NCBI RefSeq assembly: GCF_000953675.1
Contig: NZ_LN679998.1
Location: 1,201,911-1,265,910, forward strand
Direction: 5' to 3'
Source of the DNA: Paraclostridium sordellii
GTDB taxonomy: Bacteria; Bacillota; Clostridia; Peptostreptococcales; Peptostreptococcaceae
DNA: 64,000 bases
The notes under the pieces are model-generated. The model did not search any database and was not told the origin of the DNA. It was given only the letters and a program-made list of their open reading frames with translations. Shown here in pieces: positions 38,889 to 48,475 of the stretch; position 1 is the stretch's first letter, and every line of letters begins with the position of its first letter. A program made the translations under genes and the position numbers.

Positions 38889-39887
38889 ATGAAATCATCC
38901 AAAGTAATTAAGTTTTTTATTTTTTTTGTAATAAATATTTTAATAATAGTATTTCCAGATTATTGTTATTCAATTCAAAAATATAAAAATATACCTAATG
39001 AAGTTATTATAGGTGGAGAACTTATAAATCTTGAATTAAAAACCAATAATGTAATGCTATTTGATATGAATAATAAATCAAAGTTAAAAAATTATGATTT
39101 AATATTAAGTGCTAGTGGAAATGTAGTTAATAGAGTATTTAATAAAAATAATATAGGCATAAAATCAAAAAAAGATTTAACATCTATATTAATATCAATG
39201 AAAGAAAATGAAAAAGTAAATTTAGATATATTAAGAGATGAAACTTTAAATAAAGTTGAAGTGACTAAAAACGAGATAAAATTTGATAACTTAATAGATA
39301 AAATACCTTACACTGCTACTTTGACTTATTTAAATCCTGTAAATAATGAATTTAAAGCAGTAGCTCATAATATAGAGTTTGACTATAATAATGAAGCTTT
39401 AAGTAAAAAAGGATGTATTTATAATGCGAATGTAAAAACTATAACCAAATCTAGTAAAAAGTCTGTAGGAAATATAGTTGGAAAAAGCATAGATAATTTG
39501 CAAGGTAATATAGAAAGTATAAATAAATTTGGAGTAAGTGGACGGTTAAATAAAAACATGCTAAATAAAAAGAAGTATAAGGTGGCAAATGAAAGTGAAG
39601 TTAATATAGGCAAAGCATATATAGTCATGAAACATAATAAAGATGAAGAAGCAAAACTATATAAAATTAATATAACAAAAATAAATAAAAATTTTGATGA
39701 GAATTTAATAAATTTTGAATTCGAAATAAAAGATAAAAATTTATTAAATACTTATGGAGGAATAGTGCAAGGTATGAGTGGATCACCTATAATTCAAAAC
39801 AATAAAATAATAGGTGCTCTATCTCATGTAATAACTACTGATACCTCAAAAGGAGTTGGAGTTTATATAAAAATAATGATGAAGTAA
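38889..39887 (+). CDS. SpoIVB-like serine protease (S55), short form
   Basis: 332 residues, shorter than B. subtilis SpoIVB (about 425). N-terminal membrane anchor/signal (about 7-27), a reduced PDZ-like region (about 65-125), then the S55 protease domain. His160 lies in AVAHNIEFD and the nucleophile Ser297 in GMSGSPI, followed by GALSHVITTDTSKGVGVYI, very like the SpoIVB C-terminus. SpoIVB triggers sigma-K processing from the forespore side. This may be the only SpoIVB or a paralogue. Ends in a shared hairpin. Confidence 0.88.
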   Translation: MKSSKVIKFFIFFVINILIIVFPDYCYSIQKYKNIPNEVIIGGELINLELKTNNVMLFDMNNKSKLKNYDLILSASGNVVNRVFNKNNIGIKSKKDLTSILISMKENEKVNLDILRDETLNKVEVTKNEIKFDNLIDKIPYTATLTYLNPVNNEFKAVAHNIEFDYNNEALSKKGCIYNANVKTITKSSKKSVGNIVGKSIDNLQGNIESINKFGVSGRLNKNMLNKKKYKVANESEVNIGKAYIVMKHNKDEEAKLYKINITKINKNFDENLINFEFEIKDKNLLNTYGGIVQGMSGSPIIQNNKIIGALSHVITTDTSKGVGVYIKIMMK

Positions 39888-39909
39888 TATCCTTCATCAT
39901 TATTTTTTA
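39870..39909. terminator. bidirectional terminator overlapping spoIVB-like stop
   Basis: AAAATAATGATGAAG (39870-39884) / CTTCATCATTATTTT (39892-39906). The last codons of the protease gene form the left arm. Confidence 0.82.
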
Positions 39910-41300
39910 TCAAATTCAATCCATATAGGAGCAGTAACAGAGACTTTATTATTATTTTGATATACCTTAACGTAATAAAATGAATTTTTTAATTCAATAA
40001 GCTTAAATTCTAACTTAGATAAATTAGAATTAAAATCTTGAGAAGCAATTACTTTACCGTTGTTTGATACAACCTCAATTTTTTTAATTTTGTCTTTTAC
40101 ATCTTTATCTATTACACTTACATTAAAATATAAATTAGATGTATTTTTAATTGTAGAACCCATAATTACATCATTTATAGTAAAATCTATTTTAATATTA
40201 GAATCTTGTGTTGCATAAACTCTCATATTTTTTAAAGAGTCGTAAAAACTATTTTCATTTAAATCTGTACACAAAACAACTGTTCTAAATTCATTTGCAC
40301 TACCCCAATCTGTTCTATGATTATCTTGATTTGCTGAGGGAGCTAAATGCCAACCAATATCTAAAGCTTTCTGATAGTCATCAAAAGACAATTTATTTTT
40401 ACTAATTTCTTTATTATATCCATTACAAACTTCTATTAATGAAATTATATTATCTGCATTTTTATTATATTCAAAATTATTAAATCTACCAAAAATATCG
40501 CAAGGATGATTAAATTGAGCTATTAATTTATCTTCTTTTGATATTAATTCATAAAAATCTTTTAAATTAGAATATCTAATGTCATTTGAAGAAACAAAAC
40601 CATCAGAATTAAATACATTTATATGACCAATTGGATTAGGTACATCTTTATATGGGTAAGACATCTCAAAACCTCTCAAAGCTAAAAAACTTCCATCAGA
40701 GTTATATTGTTTTGATACACGTATTAAATTTTCCCATTTTTTACTTTTAGATCCATCCTTTAAATTACAACTTAAATCATTATCAAACATATTTGAGTGT
40801 TCTGTTATTGCAAAAAAATCTAACTTTGATTTTAGTTTTGTTTTATAATAGGCATCTTCATAGGTACCATGACCATCACTATTTAATGTATGAGAGTGAA
40901 GTAGTCCATAGTAGTGATTATAACTTGGTGATCCTACAGTAAAATACCATTCTAAGTTTGTTTTATTATTATTTGTGTCTTTAACTTGTAATTTGACAAT
41001 TTGACTACCTCTTTTTAGTTTGAATTTTGGTTTGTATGTTATAATATCTTCACTTATAGAGCAATCACTAGTTACATCTTTATAATTTAAAAATAGTTTA
41101 ACTGAACTCTTATTAATTCTTACATTATCGGAAAAAGATGCTTTTATAATAGGTCTAGATACTATATACTGTTCTGCATTACAAGGAGAAATAATATTCA
41201 CTTTTGGAGGTATAGTATCATTGGAATTTAGTGAATTAATATCAAAATATGAAAAACTAAATAAAGTAATTACTAATATTATAATTTTTGTAAATGTCAT
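39900..41300 (-). CDS. secreted PHP-family metallohydrolase (CehA/McbA-like)
   Basis: 466 residues. Signal peptide/anchor (1-22), Ig-like beta domain (about 30-125), PHP metal-binding hydrolase domain (about 130-345) with GLLHSHTLNSDGHG and FAITEHSN, and a C-terminal beta domain. The His/Asp/Glu clusters match the trinuclear metal site of PHP phosphoesterases. The substrate is unknown; export suggests a cell-surface or spore-envelope phosphoester. Convergent with the SpoIVB-like gene. Confidence 0.82.
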   Translation of the reverse strand: MTFTKIIILVITLFSFSYFDINSLNSNDTIPPKVNIISPCNAEQYIVSRPIIKASFSDNVRINKSSVKLFLNYKDVTSDCSISEDIITYKPKFKLKRGSQIVKLQVKDTNNNKTNLEWYFTVGSPSYNHYYGLLHSHTLNSDGHGTYEDAYYKTKLKSKLDFFAITEHSNMFDNDLSCNLKDGSKSKKWENLIRVSKQYNSDGSFLALRGFEMSYPYKDVPNPIGHINVFNSDGFVSSNDIRYSNLKDFYELISKEDKLIAQFNHPCDIFGRFNNFEYNKNADNIISLIEVCNGYNKEISKNKLSFDDYQKALDIGWHLAPSANQDNHRTDWGSANEFRTVVLCTDLNENSFYDSLKNMRVYATQDSNIKIDFTINDVIMGSTIKNTSNLYFNVSVIDKDVKDKIKKIEVVSNNGKVIASQDFNSNLSKLEFKLIELKNSFYYVKVYQNNNKVSVTAPIWIEFDKK

Positions 41301-41480
41301 AAAAATCCATCCTTTACAAACTGTGTTTAATTATTATATTTATCAAATAAATTTATAAAATGCGTGTAAAAAAAATACAAAAATACAAAACTTATCAATA
41401 AATAAAGTATATAAAAGTTAAAAATAAACAAAATAATAATGAGTTTTAATTTAATATTAACTAAATAAGAAGGTGAAAAA

Positions 41481-43079
41481 TTGGATATTGCAATTAGTTT
41501 AATTGGAGGATTAGGTTTGTTTTTATACGGAATGAACTTAATGGGAAATGGGCTTCAAAAGTCTGCAGGCGAGAAGTTAAAAAATATCATAGGCTTACTA
41601 ACTAGTAATATATTTATGGGGGTATTAGTGGGAACATTGGTAACAGGGGTTATACAAAGCAGTAGTGCAACTACTGTTATGGTTGTAGGGTTTGTTAATG
41701 CTGGTATTATGACCTTAAATCAAGCTATTGGGGTTATAATGGGAGCTAATATAGGGACTACCGTAACAGCTCAGTTAGTATCGTTTAACTTAGAGGAACT
41801 TGCACCTATTGCACTGGGAATAGGAATAATTTTATTTTTATTTTCTAAAAAGCCAAAAATAAAAAATATAGCTGAAATATTAATTGGATTTGGAATATTA
41901 TTTACTGGAATGGAATTTATGAAAGATGCAGTAAAGCCATTAGCAGAGTATCAAGGATTTAGAGATGCTCTTATATATTTTGGAAAACATCAAATTTTAG
42001 GAATATTAGCGGGATTTGCAATTACTGGAATAGTTCAAAGTTCAAGTGCTTCAATGGGAATGTTAATAGCACTTTCAACGCAAGGTCTTTTGCCTATAAC
42101 CTCAGCACTGCCTATACTATATGGAGATAATATAGGTACATGTGTAACATCTTTAATATCTAGTATAGGTGCAAATATAAATGCAAAAAGAGCAGCTGTT
42201 ATGCACTTAACTTTTAATATAATAGGAACATTATTATTTATGATTATATTAAATAAACCTATTGTGGCTTTAGTAAATAGGTTAGATCCTAATGATGTTG
42301 CTAGACAGATTGCAAATGCTCATACTTTATTTAATGTTATAAATGTTATAATTTTAATTCCTTTTGCTAAAGTGATAGTTAATATAGCTATGAAAATTGT
42401 TCCTGAAAATGAAAGTGAAATAGATGAAAAAGAAACTAAGTATCTAGATGAAAGAATATTAGAAACACCAACTATAGCTGTAGGAAATGTTAAAAATGAA
42501 ATAATAAGAATGGGTAACAAGTCAAAACTAAGCTTAGAAAGTTCGATTGAATCTTTTATGAGTCAAGATATGAATAAAGTTAATAAAACTATGGAATTAG
42601 AACATATTATAAACAATCTTCAAAAATCAATATTAAATTATTTATTAAAGCTTTCAAAACGGCCTTTAGATGACAATGAAAGAGAGATTATAGATCTAAT
42701 GTTTAATACAGTAAATGATATTGAAAGAATAGGTGATCATGCCGAAAATATAGCAGAACTTTCAAAAGAATATATAGATGATAAATTAAGTTTATCTAGT
42801 CAGGGGAAAGAAGAAATTAAAGATATGTATAAAAAGGTTTTAGAAGGAATGGATTTATCACTTAAATCATTAGAAAAAAATGATAAGAATATAGCTAGAA
42901 ATGTTTTAAAAATTGAAGAAGAAGTTAATGCCATGAACAAATCTTTTAGAGCTAATCATATGATTAGACTAAATCAAAATAATTGTGATATAGATGCAGG
43001 TATAATTTATTTAGATTTTTTAAGCAATTTAGAACGAATTTCAGATCATGCAGTTAATATAGCTCAAAGTGTTTTATAA
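41481..43079 (+). CDS. Na+/phosphate cotransporter (NptA-type) with PhoU-like tail
   Basis: 532 residues from TTG 41481 after GAAGGTG. Two inverted Na/Pi repeats carry the QSSSATT (near 54) and QSSSASM (near 185) motifs, with about nine membrane segments (to about 315). A cytoplasmic PhoU-like helical domain (about 350-532) contains NDIERIGDHAENIAE and NLERISDHAVNIAQ. Imports phosphate with sodium or links phosphate to signalling. Confidence 0.93.
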   Translation: MDIAISLIGGLGLFLYGMNLMGNGLQKSAGEKLKNIIGLLTSNIFMGVLVGTLVTGVIQSSSATTVMVVGFVNAGIMTLNQAIGVIMGANIGTTVTAQLVSFNLEELAPIALGIGIILFLFSKKPKIKNIAEILIGFGILFTGMEFMKDAVKPLAEYQGFRDALIYFGKHQILGILAGFAITGIVQSSSASMGMLIALSTQGLLPITSALPILYGDNIGTCVTSLISSIGANINAKRAAVMHLTFNIIGTLLFMIILNKPIVALVNRLDPNDVARQIANAHTLFNVINVIILIPFAKVIVNIAMKIVPENESEIDEKETKYLDERILETPTIAVGNVKNEIIRMGNKSKLSLESSIESFMSQDMNKVNKTMELEHIINNLQKSILNYLLKLSKRPLDDNEREIIDLMFNTVNDIERIGDHAENIAELSKEYIDDKLSLSSQGKEEIKDMYKKVLEGMDLSLKSLEKNDKNIARNVLKIEEEVNAMNKSFRANHMIRLNQNNCDIDAGIIYLDFLSNLERISDHAVNIAQSVL

Positions 43080-43082
43080 TAA

Positions 43083-43116
43083 AAAAGAAATAAGTTTTAG
43101 CTTATTTCTTTTTTTA
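43083..43116 (+). terminator. terminator of Na/Pi cotransporter
   Basis: AAGAAATAAG (43085-43094) / CTTATTTCTT (43101-43110), then a long T-run. Confidence 0.85.
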
Positions 43117-43195
43117 TTTGTAAGTGTACATACATTAAATTAATAGTATTGATAATATAATTTATAAAGGATAAATATAGCTTAGGAGGGCAAGG

Positions 43196-43690
43196 ATGTT
43201 AATCGATGCTATTGCAGTTAAAACAAAAAAAAGTGATGTAAGAAAAATCGAAAGAGATAAGGTACCCTTAATGAGCAAAGTAGTTCAATTAAATCCTAGG
43301 ATAAAAAATTCAACACTACAGTATATAGAGTATAAAGTTGTAAGATATAATATATCATTAAAATTTAAAGGAAAAAGCTTATTTAAACAGGATATATGTA
43401 ATAATGAGGTTATAATGTTAGTTAATACTTATACAGGGTTTTCTGAGTCTATAACTAAACTACCTCAAACTTCAAGAATAAATATATCAAAAAAAATTAT
43501 AAAAAAATCCTGTATAAATGAATGTGAAATGCTTGAGATTATGAAGGATGAAATTTTAAGACTCTTTAGAAAAAATATAATTAATAAAAAAGGGCATATA
43601 CACGATATAAAAGTTATAGATATTAAGAGTATATATAAACCTTATTGGATAGGTACATACAATGGAAAATCAGTAGTATTAGAAGCTTAA
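43196..43690 (+). CDS. unknown protein
   Basis: 164 residues, basic, no signal peptide or membrane segment. Starts at ATG directly after TAGGAGGGCAAGG. Two cysteine positions (QDICNNE, KSCINECEM) sit in the middle. The strand-rich C-terminal part ends PYWIGTYNGKSVVLEA. No family recognised. Single gene closed by a hairpin. Confidence 0.6.
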   Translation: MLIDAIAVKTKKSDVRKIERDKVPLMSKVVQLNPRIKNSTLQYIEYKVVRYNISLKFKGKSLFKQDICNNEVIMLVNTYTGFSESITKLPQTSRINISKKIIKKSCINECEMLEIMKDEILRLFRKNIINKKGHIHDIKVIDIKSIYKPYWIGTYNGKSVVLEA

Positions 43691-43724
43691 AAAAGCAGAT
43701 ATAAAATTATATCTGCTTTTATTT
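43690..43724. terminator. bidirectional terminator
   Basis: AAAAGCAGATATA (43691-43703) / TATATCTGCTTTT (43708-43720). Convergent gene ends at 43719, inside the right arm. Confidence 0.82.
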
Positions 43725-44585
43725 ATTATCTAATATTTGAGTTTTAGATTTATCGCTAGTTTTTTTATTTGTAAGATAATCTAAACTTTTTAGTGTATAA
43801 CCTTCTTTTTTCCAATGAGTAATTACCTCATCTAAAATTTCTGTATTTGTAGTAGAATTAGGATGTAATAATACTATAGCACCAGGGTGTGTCCTAGAAA
43901 AAATCTTTTCTTTTGCTTCTTCATGTGATGGTTGTTTATCCTCATACCAATCTACATATGCAAAACTCCAAAATATAGTATTGTATCCTAAATCTTGAGT
44001 ATATTTTAGGCTAAGCTCACTGAATTTACCCATAGGAGGTCTAAAAAATTTTGGCATATCTTTACCGGTAATTTCTTTATAAGATTCTTCAACTGAATTT
44101 ATTTCTTCTTTAAATTTTTCAAAGTCAGTTATACTAGCCATTGAAGGATGCCTCTTTGAATGGTTACAAACTAGATGACCTTCATCCACCATTCTTTTTA
44201 CCATATCTGGATTGGTTTTTAAATAATGATCAACAACGAAGAAAGCTGCTGGAACCTTGTGTTTTTTTAGAGTATCTAATAGCTTTTCTGTATTACCACT
44301 TTCATAACCTGCATCAAAGGTTAGATATATTACCTTCTCCTTTGGATCTCCAACATAATATGCACCGTACTTATTAAAAAAAGATGCTTCTTTTATTGGA
44401 GTAGGTTGTTTACCATCATTTCTAGGATTAAAATACCAATTGTATTCTTTAGTTTGAGAATTAGGATTAAAAATTTGAGTTTTTAATTTATTGAAAATTC
44501 CAAATTCTCCACTAATTAAAAATCCAGCTAGTACAAAAATTGTGATAATAAAAAAAGAATTTTTTATATTTGTATTATTATTCAT
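43719..44585 (-). CDS. PdaA-like delta-lactam-forming polysaccharide deacetylase
   Basis: 288 residues. N-terminal membrane anchor (about 10-32), then a NodB-fold deacetylase. Motif 1 is LTFDAGYE, motif 2 is CNHSKRHPS, motif 3 is FRPPMGKFSE, and VLLHPNSTTNTE sits near the end. The TFDAGYE and HSKRHP variants are the pattern of PdaA, which removes acetyl from muramic acid to make the muramic delta-lactam of spore cortex, needed for germination. Probably sporulation-specific. ATG after AGAGGTG. Confidence 0.9.
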   Translation of the reverse strand: MNNNTNIKNSFFIITIFVLAGFLISGEFGIFNKLKTQIFNPNSQTKEYNWYFNPRNDGKQPTPIKEASFFNKYGAYYVGDPKEKVIYLTFDAGYESGNTEKLLDTLKKHKVPAAFFVVDHYLKTNPDMVKRMVDEGHLVCNHSKRHPSMASITDFEKFKEEINSVEESYKEITGKDMPKFFRPPMGKFSELSLKYTQDLGYNTIFWSFAYVDWYEDKQPSHEEAKEKIFSRTHPGAIVLLHPNSTTNTEILDEVITHWKKEGYTLKSLDYLTNKKTSDKSKTQILDNK

Positions 44586-44717
44586 ATAATCACCTCTATA
44601 ATAAGCATTTAAATATATTTTTTACAGTTTTTATAAATATAACCTAAGAAAATATAGGATATAAAAGTTTATTTAAAGGAAGAATATATATGAATAAAAC
44701 ATTGAAAGGAGACAAAC

Positions 44718-45212
44718 ATGAAAAAGCTCATATTAATTTTTTTTATTGTTATTATAATTTTGAATATAAATATATATGGCTTTTGTAATGATGAAAATAT
44801 TAATAATAAGTTAAATAAGTTTATTAATAATGAAATTGATTCAAAATATATATTATCTTATTTAGATTGTAATTATTCAAATATTGAAAATAGAAAGATG
44901 AAAAAAATAATATTAAACAAATTTATATTATATAATGAAAAATGTATAAACGATTATCAAAAAAGTTTTGATGATGTATATATAAATAATGTTAAAAATC
45001 TTCAAACTAAACAAAATTTAAAATCAGAATTAAATATGTTAAATAATAAAATTAAATACAATGAAATACAAATTCATAAGTTTAAATTTATAGATAATAA
45101 ACCAGAATTATTAAATAAAGTTAAACAATTGTATTTAAGTGGATATAAAATAATTATAAAAGACAATAAATTTAAGTTGAAAGTTAATTATAAACTTTTA
45201 AATAATACTTAA
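44718..45212 (+). CDS. secreted unknown protein
   Basis: 164 residues. Clear signal peptide (KKLILIFFIVIIILNINIYGF, cleavage near residue 24) and a mature part that is Lys/Asn-rich and mainly helical, with two cysteines (LDCNY, EKCIN). No enzyme motif or family recognised. ATG follows GAAAGGAG. Divergent from the PdaA-like gene and convergent with pyridoxamine kinase. Confidence 0.62.
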   Translation: MKKLILIFFIVIIILNINIYGFCNDENINNKLNKFINNEIDSKYILSYLDCNYSNIENRKMKKIILNKFILYNEKCINDYQKSFDDVYINNVKNLQTKQNLKSELNMLNNKIKYNEIQIHKFKFIDNKPELLNKVKQLYLSGYKIIIKDNKFKLKVNYKLLNNT

Positions 45213-45252
45213 TAAAATAAAGAACTCATATTTATATGAGTTCTTTATTTTA
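45213..45252. terminator. bidirectional terminator
   Basis: Perfect 17-bp arms (45214-45230, 45235-45251). Confidence 0.85.
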
Positions 45253-46063
45253 TTAAATCTGATAAAAACATTTCAAACATTACACCATCATTTCTATCCG
45301 TTTCAAATTGCGATGTATATAAAACTGTTTTATGAATAAAGCTACTAGCTTTAATAATACTATATTTTAACGATTCACCATTAAGCAATAAGCCTGTAAG
45401 TATAGAGGTAAATATATCTCCTGTTCCGCTATAAGATATATTATTAAACTCAGCAGAGGTAAAGTAAAACTCATCTAAATCTTTATCAAATGCTAGGTTA
45501 TGAATTTTATCATCTATAATTATACCTGTTATGATTACCTTTGATGGACCTAGAGTTGAAACATCTCTTGCTAGAGATAAAAGCTCTTCTTTTTTTAGAT
45601 TTGTATTAGTATAGTCTTTATCTGTTAAAATAAGTGCTTCAGTTAAGTTTGGTGTAACTATATTAGCATTTTTAACTAAATTTTTAATTTTTGTACACAT
45701 TTCATTGTTAAAAACAGGATATAAACTACCATCATCACCCATAACCGGATCAATGACAACTAATGTACTTTTATTTTTTTTTATAAAGTCAGATACTATA
45801 TCTATTTGTTCAATTGATCCTAAAAAACCACTATATATACAGTCAAATTCTATATTTAATTCATTCCAATTGTCTTTATAATCATTCATCAGATTAGTTA
45901 AATCAAAAAACGAATAATTAGGATAGCCTGTTTGAGCAGATAATATAGCTGTTGGAAAAGGACAGCATTGAATTTTCAAAGCTGATAAAATAGGAATAGC
46001 AACTGTCAAAGAACATCTGCCAATTCCTGATAAGTCATGAATAGCAGCCACTTTTTTTATCAT
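45245..46063 (-). CDS. pdxY: pyridoxamine/pyridoxal kinase
   Basis: 272 residues, ribokinase-fold vitamin B6 kinase. Family features: HDLSGIGRCSLTVAIPIL at the N-terminus (substrate pocket), VVIDPVMGDDGSLY in the middle and the catalytic anion-hole motif YSGTGDIFTS near residue 225. Phosphorylates pyridoxal and pyridoxamine with ATP. ATG after AAGGAG. Single gene. Confidence 0.9.
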   Translation of the reverse strand: MIKKVAAIHDLSGIGRCSLTVAIPILSALKIQCCPFPTAILSAQTGYPNYSFFDLTNLMNDYKDNWNELNIEFDCIYSGFLGSIEQIDIVSDFIKKNKSTLVVIDPVMGDDGSLYPVFNNEMCTKIKNLVKNANIVTPNLTEALILTDKDYTNTNLKKEELLSLARDVSTLGPSKVIITGIIIDDKIHNLAFDKDLDEFYFTSAEFNNISYSGTGDIFTSILTGLLLNGESLKYSIIKASSFIHKTVLYTSQFETDRNDGVMFEMFLSDLIK

Positions 46064-46237
46064 ATTAAAAACTCCTTTAAAATTAATTATAATTATATAT
46101 TACTATGAAAAAAAACAAATTAATATATTAATAAGTAAAAAAACAAATTGTATTAGTACAATTTTAGATAAAGACTTGTAAATAAAATTTAATATATATG
46201 GATAAAATAAATGTAAAAGCAAAAAAGGAGAAACAAT

Positions 46238-47191
46238 ATGAGCTACATATTACTTATAATTGGATTTATAATACTTATTAAATCAGCAGACTTTTTTGTA
46301 AACGGGGCATCTTCTATTGCTAAAGCATTAAGAATACCAACCATAATTATAGGTCTTACAATAGTTGCGTTTGGAACCAGTGCTCCTGAAGCAGCAGTTA
46401 GTGTTACAGCTGCTTTAAAAGGAAACAATGATATTGCAATAGCTAATGTAGTTGGATCTAATATTTTTAACCTGCTGGCTGTTATAGGTATTGCATCAAT
46501 GATAAAGCCTGTTAAGGTTCAAAAAACTACTATTTTAAAAGAATTTCCATTTATACTTTTATCATCATTAGTTTTATTAATATTATCTCATGATACTAAA
46601 TTTCAAGGATATAGTAACAATGAATTAACAAAATCAGATGGACTTATGTTATTGGCTCTATTTTCTATATTTATGTACTACTTACTAGAGATGGCTATAA
46701 CATCAAAAGAAGATATGCAAGTAGAACAAGGAAGTAAAAAAGCATCTATTCCAAAGAGCTTAATGATTAGTTTATTAGGTATAATAGGAATTATATTTGG
46801 AGGACAAGTTGTAGTAGATAGTGCAAGTAATATAGCATTATCAATAGGAATGAGTGAAAATCTAGTAGGACTTACTATCGTATCTATTGGAACTTCTTTA
46901 CCAGAGTTAGTAACTAGTGTAGTTGCAGCAAAAAAAGGAGAAAGCGATATAGCTATGGGAAATGTTGTAGGGTCTAATATCTTTAATATTTTATTTGTAC
47001 TTGGAATATCGGCATTTATAAATCCAATATCAGTACATCCTATAGTATTTGTAGATATGTTCATTATGTTTATAATTTCTATAATTGCATATATATTTGC
47101 AACTACAAAGAGAGAAGTTAATAAATTTGAAGGCCTTTTAATGGTATTGATTTATATTTCTTACATGGTATTTATAATAATTAGACAATAG
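46238..47191 (+). CDS. Ca2+/Na+ antiporter (YrbG/CaCA family)
   Basis: 317 residues, about ten membrane segments in two inverted repeats. Each repeat carries the alpha motif: GTSAPEAAVSVTAA with NVVGSNIFNLL in the first, GTSLPELVTSVVAA with NVVGSNIFNIL in the second. Exchanges calcium for sodium across the membrane. ATG after AAAAAAGGAG. Confidence 0.92.
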   Translation: MSYILLIIGFIILIKSADFFVNGASSIAKALRIPTIIIGLTIVAFGTSAPEAAVSVTAALKGNNDIAIANVVGSNIFNLLAVIGIASMIKPVKVQKTTILKEFPFILLSSLVLLILSHDTKFQGYSNNELTKSDGLMLLALFSIFMYYLLEMAITSKEDMQVEQGSKKASIPKSLMISLLGIIGIIFGGQVVVDSASNIALSIGMSENLVGLTIVSIGTSLPELVTSVVAAKKGESDIAMGNVVGSNIFNILFVLGISAFINPISVHPIVFVDMFIMFIISIIAYIFATTKREVNKFEGLLMVLIYISYMVFIIIRQ

Positions 47192-47194
47192 TAT

Positions 47195-47240
47195 ATAGTA
47201 AAAACCTATATATATATTTAAAGTTATAGGTTTTTACTAT
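47195..47240 (+). terminator. terminator after Ca2+/Na+ antiporter
   Basis: ATAGTAAAAACCTATA (47195-47210) / TATAGGTTTTTACTAT (47225-47240). Confidence 0.65.
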
Positions 47241-47307
47241 TGTACATAAAAAGGGCCCCTATGTTAAAATTGCATTGTAAATCATTATAATTATTGGGGG
47301 AGACAAT

Positions 47308-48462
47308 ATGATATCATTACCAGAAAAGTTTGAAGAATTCAGTGAAGCTAGAAGAAATGGATTTATAAAAGCTAAAGAATTAAAAGAGAGTGGTAAAAAA
47401 TTAGTAGGGGTATTTTGTGCATTTACGCCAGTTGAGATTCCAATGGCAGCTAAAGCTGTTACGGTAGGTGTTTGTGGAGTTAGTGAAGAGCCAATTCCAG
47501 AAGCTGAAAAAATATTACCGAGAAATCTTTGTCCACTTATAAAATCAAGTTTTGGACATGCTATAACAGATACATGTCCATATTTTTATTTTTCAGATTT
47601 GCTAATAGGAGAAACAACATGCGATGGAAAGAAAAAAATGTACGAAGAGCTAGAGAAAATTAAAGACCTACATTTAATGCAACTTCCAAATAGTAAAAAT
47701 GGAAAATATGCTTATGAGCTTTGGAAAAATGAAATTATTGAACTGAAAAATGATATAGAAAAAAGATTTAATGTAGAAATAACAGAAGAAGATTTAAAAG
47801 AAGCAATTAGAGATAAAAATGAAGAGAGAAAGTTATTAAAAGAATTTTACGAATTAGGAAAATTAGTACCACCACCAATGAATGGTTTTGAAATGCATCA
47901 AGTTTTATATAATTCTGGATTTAAATTTGATAGAGATGAATTAAAAGATAGTATAAGAGATATGATTAAATCTATAAAAGAAAAATATGAAAATGGAGAG
48001 AGACCAGTAAGTGAAGATAAACCAAGAATTTTAATTACAGGATGTCCAATTGGTGGGGTAAGTGAAAAAATCGTAAAAACATTAGAAGAAAGTGGAGCTG
48101 TTGTAGTTGCTTATGAGCTTTGTGGAGGTATTAGATCAAATGATGAACTTGTAGATGAAAACAATCCAGACCCAATTGACGCTATAGCTAAAAAATACAT
48201 AAATATAGCTTGCTCATGTATGTCTAATAATGATGGAAGAATCGAACTTTTAGATAGATTAATAGATGAGTATAAAGTAGATGGAGTAATTGATGTTATT
48301 TTACAAGCTTGTCATACGTTTAATGTGGAAAGTTACAGAATTAAGAAATTTGTAAATGATGTTAAACATAAACCTTATATGGCTATTGAAACAGATTATT
48401 CAAAATCTGATACAGAACAATTAAGAACTAGATTCGAGGCATTTATAGAAATGATAGATTAA
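47308..48462 (+). CDS. 2-hydroxyacyl-CoA dehydratase-like double-cubane cluster reductase (YjiM-like)
   Basis: 384 residues of the HgdB/HgdC-D family. Several cysteines (C37, C75, C90, C105, then TGCPIGG, YELCGGI, IACSC and LQACH) could bind iron-sulfur clusters. It is paired with a single activase and has no second dehydratase subunit or CoA-transferase, which is the arrangement of YjiM/YjiL and of double-cubane proteins (DCCP) rather than of a true dehydratase. DCCPs perform low-potential reductions; the natural substrate is unknown. ATG after TTGGGGGAG. Confidence 0.83.
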   Translation: MISLPEKFEEFSEARRNGFIKAKELKESGKKLVGVFCAFTPVEIPMAAKAVTVGVCGVSEEPIPEAEKILPRNLCPLIKSSFGHAITDTCPYFYFSDLLIGETTCDGKKKMYEELEKIKDLHLMQLPNSKNGKYAYELWKNEIIELKNDIEKRFNVEITEEDLKEAIRDKNEERKLLKEFYELGKLVPPPMNGFEMHQVLYNSGFKFDRDELKDSIRDMIKSIKEKYENGERPVSEDKPRILITGCPIGGVSEKIVKTLEESGAVVVAYELCGGIRSNDELVDENNPDPIDAIAKKYINIACSCMSNNDGRIELLDRLIDEYKVDGVIDVILQACHTFNVESYRIKKFVNDVKHKPYMAIETDYSKSDTEQLRTRFEAFIEMID

Positions 48463-48475
48463 TTAGGGGGATTTT

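Noticed and set aside
44693-44790. Short ATG frame just before the secreted unknown gene
   Set aside because: About 32 codons, overlaps the real start in another frame, weak site and composition of random AT-rich DNA.
46678-47064. 128-codon minus-strand frame
   Set aside because: Antisense shadow of the Ca/Na antiporter alpha repeat.
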